Shown piece by piece: positions 60,182-64,000 of a stretch of DNA of 64,000 nucleotides. This DNA comes from an uncultured Lachnospiraceae bacterium. Lineage in GTDB: Bacteria; Bacillota; Clostridia; Lachnospirales; Lachnospiraceae. The stretch is taken from assembly GCA_910576535.1 (NCBI GenBank), contig CAJTKK010000001.1, positions 62,001-126,000 on the forward strand. Reading direction: 5' to 3'. Both the position numbers and the translations under genes were made by a program. Each line of letters starts with the position of its first letter. The stretch's first letter is position 1. The notes under the pieces were generated by a model. That model was given only the letters and a program-made list of their open reading frames with translations, was not told the origin of the DNA and searched no databases.

Positions 60182-61282
60182 TCACTTCCTCATGCATTCC
60201 TTCAAATAGTCTTCCCACATTCCATTTATGGTATCAGGATTTAGTTTCTCTTGTATTTTTGCAGCATTTCTGCCCACTTTCCTGGCCAGATCCGGATTGT
60301 CTAATAATTTTTGCAAGATATCCTGCAATTTTTTCCAATCCCCTGGTTCTATTAAATAGCCGTTCTCACCATTGACGATCAGTTCCGCCGGGCCACCGCA
60401 AGGACAGTCCGTAGAAACACAAGGAATCCCAAGAGCCATTGCCTCTATTAACGTATTGGGCATCCCCTCGGAATAAGAAGACAATACAAAAACCGAAGCC
60501 TTCTCTATCCGGTCCGCTACATTAGATATGCTCCCCGGTAAAAAAACCCTGTCCCCCAGCCCCATTTCCCCTGCCATCTCAAGCAGCGGCCGGCGCAGCT
60601 CCCCTTCGCCATATATGGTAAGCCGGTAGTCCGGGTATTTTTCCGCCAGCCCCCCAAAGGCACGGATAATCATTTCATGATTCTTATTGGCATCAATACG
60701 TCCTACTGCCACGATCTCTTTTTCCCTTTCCCCCCCGTACACATTACGGATAAATGCCGGATGTAACGGATTGTTCAGGCAGACCACTTTCTTTCTTACC
60801 GCTTTAGGGAAAAAATCCCCGCTTTTTTTTACCGGAAGCACGATGCCGTCCGCCATCCGGAACAAAAAACCCGCCGCCATTTTCAGCGCCCTGGAATCAT
60901 ATTCCAATGCCGGTTCACCCCGGACGGACACTACCACTGGAATATGAAGAAAGCGGGAAGTCATAATAGCCATCATATTGTTCTTTCCGATAAAAGAAAG
61001 AATCAGATCCGGCTTTTCCCGTTTCCATATACCTCTTAGTTTAAAAAACCGTTTCAGGAAATTTGCCGCCCTGCCTTTTCCTGTCTCCTCTGGCGCAATC
61101 TCCGAAAAAACCCTCCGGATCCCGCTGTCTATCCCATATTCGTTTTCCGCTTTATATTGGGTAACGATGGTCACTTGATATCCCTTGGAATAAAAATACC
61201 CGGCAAGGTTTGCAAGCACACGCTCTGAACCGCCTTTATTCAAGGAACTGATGAACATCGCTATATGTTTTTTTTCCATCAT
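60182..61282 (-). CDS. GT4-family glycosyltransferase
   Basis: 366 residues. N-terminus IAMFISSLNKGGSERVLANL (acceptor loop G-G-S-E-R), AVGRIDANKNHEMIIRAFGG (about 190) and SSYSEGMPNTLIEAMALGIP (about 270, E-x7-E) with TDCPCGGPAELIVNG. This is the pattern of PglH-like N-acetylgalactosaminyl or galactosyl transferases, and the paralogue is at 27297-28361. ATG 61282 has AAGGGA six bases upstream; the neighbouring ATG 61279 is possible. It lies between the two asparagine-synthase genes. Confidence 0.9.
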   Translation of the reverse strand: MMEKKHIAMFISSLNKGGSERVLANLAGYFYSKGYQVTIVTQYKAENEYGIDSGIRRVFSEIAPEETGKGRAANFLKRFFKLRGIWKREKPDLILSFIGKNNMMAIMTSRFLHIPVVVSVRGEPALEYDSRALKMAAGFLFRMADGIVLPVKKSGDFFPKAVRKKVVCLNNPLHPAFIRNVYGGEREKEIVAVGRIDANKNHEMIIRAFGGLAEKYPDYRLTIYGEGELRRPLLEMAGEMGLGDRVFLPGSISNVADRIEKASVFVLSSYSEGMPNTLIEAMALGIPCVSTDCPCGGPAELIVNGENGYLIEPGDWKKLQDILQKLLDNPDLARKVGRNAAKIQEKLNPDTINGMWEDYLKECMRK

Positions 61283-61371
61283 AGAATATCCCTTTCCGGA
61301 TATTTTTGTGCCAATCATCCGCCTTAACGCGCAAATACCCTGGTTTTCTTAAGAATGCCGCCGGTTTTCCG

Positions 61372-63255
61372 CTATAAATATTTCTGATACCACTGCTCAA
61401 AGATAAAGAATGACCATGACAGCTTAGAATAGTTCGCCCCGGTAGCCGGCCCCCCATCCCCGGTCCTGATATAATCCCTTATCATCGCGGATACATAATC
61501 TGCATCAAAGATACCCTGTTTCTCCAGATAGCCCTTCTCGCTATAAGCAAGGAGCTGTTCCCTTAGCGGGCCGCGCAGCCACTGATCCAGCGGCACGCCA
61601 AAACCCACCTTCGGCCTCTCCAGCAGACTCCTGGGTATATAATCATAAGCAATATCTTTTAAGATATGTTTTTTATCCCCTTTATGGAATTTGAAGCCAT
61701 GAGGAATGCGGAAAGAATATTCCATTACATTTTTATCCAGGATCGGGCAGCGGGTCTCCAAGGAATATTTCATGGAAGCCCTGTCCACCTTGCAGAGAAT
61801 ATCCCCCGGCAAATACGTATCCATGTCCAAGAGCATCCGGCGCGCCTGCCATCTGCTCTCCCCGTAGCGGCTTTCCGTCTCATAATGGCAAGGCAGTTCC
61901 TTCCCGTCATTTTTTACCATCTTCTTAGCCCTGACAATATAATTCCCCGCGCCAAACTGGGTTTTCGTCTCCTTGTTACGGTTTTGCGCAATCACTTTTA
62001 CCCGGAAAGGAAGTTTTTCCCCAATCCCGGCATTCCGCACAAGAGGGAGGCCGCAAATGCCATGAACCAGCCCCCCGGGGATATCCAGCAGTTGAGCCTG
62101 AGCCACATTCTCATAAATATTATAACCGCAATAGAATTCATCCCCGCCGTCGCCGGAAAGCGCTACCGTCACCTTTTCCCTGGCTAAAGCGGATACAAGC
62201 ATGGACGGTATCTGGGAGCTGTCAGCAAACGGTTCATCATAATACCGGGGAATGCTTTCCACCAGGCCGAACATCTCCTTTTCATCAATATACAGCTCCG
62301 TATGGTCAGTCCCCAAGTATTCCGCCACTTGTTTTGCATACTTCGCCTCGTTATACTTTTCTTCATGAAAACCAATGGAAAATGTCTTCACCGGTTCTTT
62401 GGAATGCTCCTGCGCTATCGCCGTAATAAGGGACGAATCATAGCCGCCGCTTAAAAAAGCCCCTAACGGCACATCGGAAATCATCCGGTATGCAGTCGCT
62501 TTTTTCAGCCGTTCCTTCAGTTCCCGCTTGGCCTGGGAATAATCCTTGACCGGTTCCTTTATCTGCCTGTGATATACCTCATTGATTTCCCAATATTTCC
62601 GGGTCTTGGCCTTTCCGTCTGAAAAAGTAAGGATCGAACCCGGTTCCAGTTTATATACATTTTCAAATATAGTCTCCGGCGCGTTAATATACTGCTGGTA
62701 GAGATAACGGGATAACACATCTCTTCTTATATTTTTCCGGAAACCCGGACAGGACATAACCGGTTTCAGTTCCGATGCAAACACAAGGTTTTCCCCATCC
62801 AGCCAGTAATACAGCGGTTTCTTGCCGATGCAGTCCCTCACAAGATAAACTTCCCCGCATTCCCGGTCCAGCAGGGCAATAGCATACATCCCCACAAAAC
62901 GTTCCACGCAGGCGATCCCCCATTTTAAATATGCGGCAATAATCACCTCCGTATCGCAGCAGGAACGGAAAGAATAACCGGAAAGTTCCTTGCGGATGTC
63001 CTGGAAATTATAAATTTCCCCATTAAAAACTACACTGACCCTCCCATTGCCTGAATGCATAGGCTGATGCCCTAAAGCCGATAAATCCATAATCGCAAGC
63101 CTTCTTTGGGCGAACCCGGCTTTATAGCCCCCGGATATTTCATAAATTTCTTCCCCGCTGTCATCAGGGCCTCTATGATACATCGTATCATTCATATCCT
63201 TTAACTGTGTCAGGCTGATATCCCTTTTGGATACAAAACCGCATATCCCGCACAT
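61372..63255 (-). CDS. asnB: Asparagine synthase-type glutamine amidotransferase
   Basis: 627 residues. Cys2 nucleophile (MCGICGF), MYHRGPDDSG, FNGEIYNF, then FLSGGYDSSLITAIA (P-loop SGGxDSS intact, with Tyr before Asp), ALSGDGGDEFYCGY, LETRCPILDKNVMEYS and RPKVGFGVPLDQW. It uses glutamine and ATP to amidate a carboxylate. With ugd in the same locus, uronic acids are possible targets. AGGAGG stands seven bases before ATG 63255. The overall identity with the copy at 57120-59027 is moderate, so a recent duplication is unlikely; separate substrates are more likely. Confidence 0.93.
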   Translation of the reverse strand: MCGICGFVSKRDISLTQLKDMNDTMYHRGPDDSGEEIYEISGGYKAGFAQRRLAIMDLSALGHQPMHSGNGRVSVVFNGEIYNFQDIRKELSGYSFRSCCDTEVIIAAYLKWGIACVERFVGMYAIALLDRECGEVYLVRDCIGKKPLYYWLDGENLVFASELKPVMSCPGFRKNIRRDVLSRYLYQQYINAPETIFENVYKLEPGSILTFSDGKAKTRKYWEINEVYHRQIKEPVKDYSQAKRELKERLKKATAYRMISDVPLGAFLSGGYDSSLITAIAQEHSKEPVKTFSIGFHEEKYNEAKYAKQVAEYLGTDHTELYIDEKEMFGLVESIPRYYDEPFADSSQIPSMLVSALAREKVTVALSGDGGDEFYCGYNIYENVAQAQLLDIPGGLVHGICGLPLVRNAGIGEKLPFRVKVIAQNRNKETKTQFGAGNYIVRAKKMVKNDGKELPCHYETESRYGESRWQARRMLLDMDTYLPGDILCKVDRASMKYSLETRCPILDKNVMEYSFRIPHGFKFHKGDKKHILKDIAYDYIPRSLLERPKVGFGVPLDQWLRGPLREQLLAYSEKGYLEKQGIFDADYVSAMIRDYIRTGDGGPATGANYSKLSWSFFIFEQWYQKYL

Positions 63256-63303
63256 AACGGCACCTCCTATTTGTCCATTCCAACAACATGAATAGCATTG
63301 GCG

Positions 63304-64000
63304 TTAATGGCTTTGATAACGTTCCAGGAAACTGTCCTTATATTCGCCGAAATCCTTGCATTCATTATCTATGCTGTCAATCAATTCCTTATATTTTTCT
63401 TTTATCAGGCTTTCAAAGTTCCCCTGGTTATCATACCCTTTTTTTGTCCATGCAAACGGATGAGTCAGTATCTGCACTTTCTCATGCCCTAAAATATTCT
63501 TCTCGTCCGGGTAACCGTAACGCCAGATATGGTTAGCATCGGACATATATTTTACCCCCAGCGCCGTATCTTCCGTCACATTCTCCGCATAGGTAAAGAA
63601 TTCATCCTGATATGCATTGATAATCCCCGGCAGCTTTATATTCTCTGCCAGGACAGTGGGCGAAGGACGGTGTACCGAGAACTCCGAAATCTCAAATCCA
63701 AGCATTTCACTGAGCATGTGCATCTCTTTCACGATCTGCCGGCGTACCTCCTGCATATCCGTCATCCCGTTCAATGCAAAATGAAGCCCTATATTCTGCC
63801 CTCTTTCATGCATATCGCAAATCAGGTCCCTGTTTTTCCTGGACAGCAGATTATACGAATTGTTTGTCCATTGGAAAAAGAACGTGGAGGTAAAGTCCAT
63901 GCTGGATTCCACTTTTGCCAGGGCATACGCCCTCTCCACGCTATATTCCACGTCATGGCGCATAATAACAAACTGATCCTTATACAAAGCATCTTTATAA
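63304..64000 (-). CDS. Polysaccharide-deacetylase-like (NodB-type) protein; 5' end beyond window
   Basis: At least 232 codons, open to the right edge with no start visible. FVIMRHDVEYSVERAYALAK (the R-H-D start of many NodB-like proteins), GQNIGLHFALNG (H-containing motif), EFSVHRPSPTV (H-R-P motif) and VQILTHPFAWTKKGY (L-T-H-P motif) fit an uncommon polysaccharide-deacetylase branch. Family enzymes remove N- or O-acetyl groups with a metal. It belongs to the same leftward series as the asparagine-synthase gene, 48 bases away. Confidence 0.75.
   Translation of the reverse strand, partial: YKDALYKDQFVIMRHDVEYSVERAYALAKVESSMDFTSTFFFQWTNNSYNLLSRKNRDLICDMHERGQNIGLHFALNGMTDMQEVRRQIVKEMHMLSEMLGFEISEFSVHRPSPTVLAENIKLPGIINAYQDEFFTYAENVTEDTALGVKYMSDANHIWRYGYPDEKNILGHEKVQILTHPFAWTKKGYDNQGNFESLIKEKYKELIDSIDNECKDFGEYKDSFLERYQSH

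Noticed and set aside
61666..62187. 173-codon plus-strand frame opposite the second asparagine synthase
   Set aside because: Mirror frame of a gene with complete AsnB motifs; no start signal or domain.

Overview
The window is almost entirely one very large cell-surface polysaccharide locus, read on the minus strand, so transcription runs from high to low coordinates. It most resembles a gut-type Clostridia genome, probably Lachnospiraceae. The evidence is the secreted DUF4214-repeat proteins, a stand-alone Spo0A-type DNA-binding domain, DUF6020- and DUF6056-like membrane proteins, strong AGGAGG ribosome sites, and Gram-positive style polymerase, flippase and initiating phosphosugar transferase genes. 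The organism is inferred from gene content only.

Left part (1-11.1 kb): a glycosyltransferase cut by the left edge and a small DUF4214-like protein lie beside three secreted proteins. These three carry different functional parts (a right-handed beta-helix, a fibronectin-like region, a C-terminal CAP/SCP domain) but the same four-repeat DUF4214 module and a long acidic, internally repeated linker. The CAP and fibronectin-like genes follow a GT4 gene behind a clear sigma-A promoter (10353-10381). The beta-helix gene has its own promoter (5152-5180), preceded by terminators. The only convincing plus-strand gene (10698-11033) encodes a free-standing Spo0A C-terminal DNA-binding domain, and its divergent upstream region holds two perfect palindromes placed on promoter elements.

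Middle and right part (11.1-64 kb): about 38 mostly overlapping minus-strand genes. There are roughly two dozen cytosolic glycosyltransferases (GT4, GT2, GT11, GT17, DUF5672 and DUF1792/GT-D types). There are also six GT-C-like multi-spanning proteins, two polyprenyl-phosphate glycosyltransferases (GtrB type), one initiating polyprenyl glycosylphosphotransferase, three Wzy-like polymerases, a Wzx flippase and an ABC exporter. Modifying enzymes include UDP-glucose dehydrogenase, a pyruvyl transferase, a GH88/GH105-like hydrolase, a radical SAM enzyme, two asparagine-synthase-type amidotransferases, an SGNH-like membrane protein and a polysaccharide-deacetylase-like protein cut by the right edge. 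The presence of three polymerases and two exporters suggests several assembly modules stacked in one locus.

The most distinctive points are these: (i) a Wzy-like polymerase with a C-terminal Wzz-like domain (12343-14199); (ii) a translationally coupled radical SAM/GT-D/ABC/polymerase block (26140-36039) with its own promoter; (iii) the DUF4214 surface-protein family with its adjacent Spo0A-like regulator; (iv) a GT-C gene whose start region contains an in-frame TGA (52131-52133). No tRNA, rRNA, CRISPR array, insertion sequence, GtrA-type flippase, separate Wzz/tyrosine-kinase gene or LCP ligase was seen.
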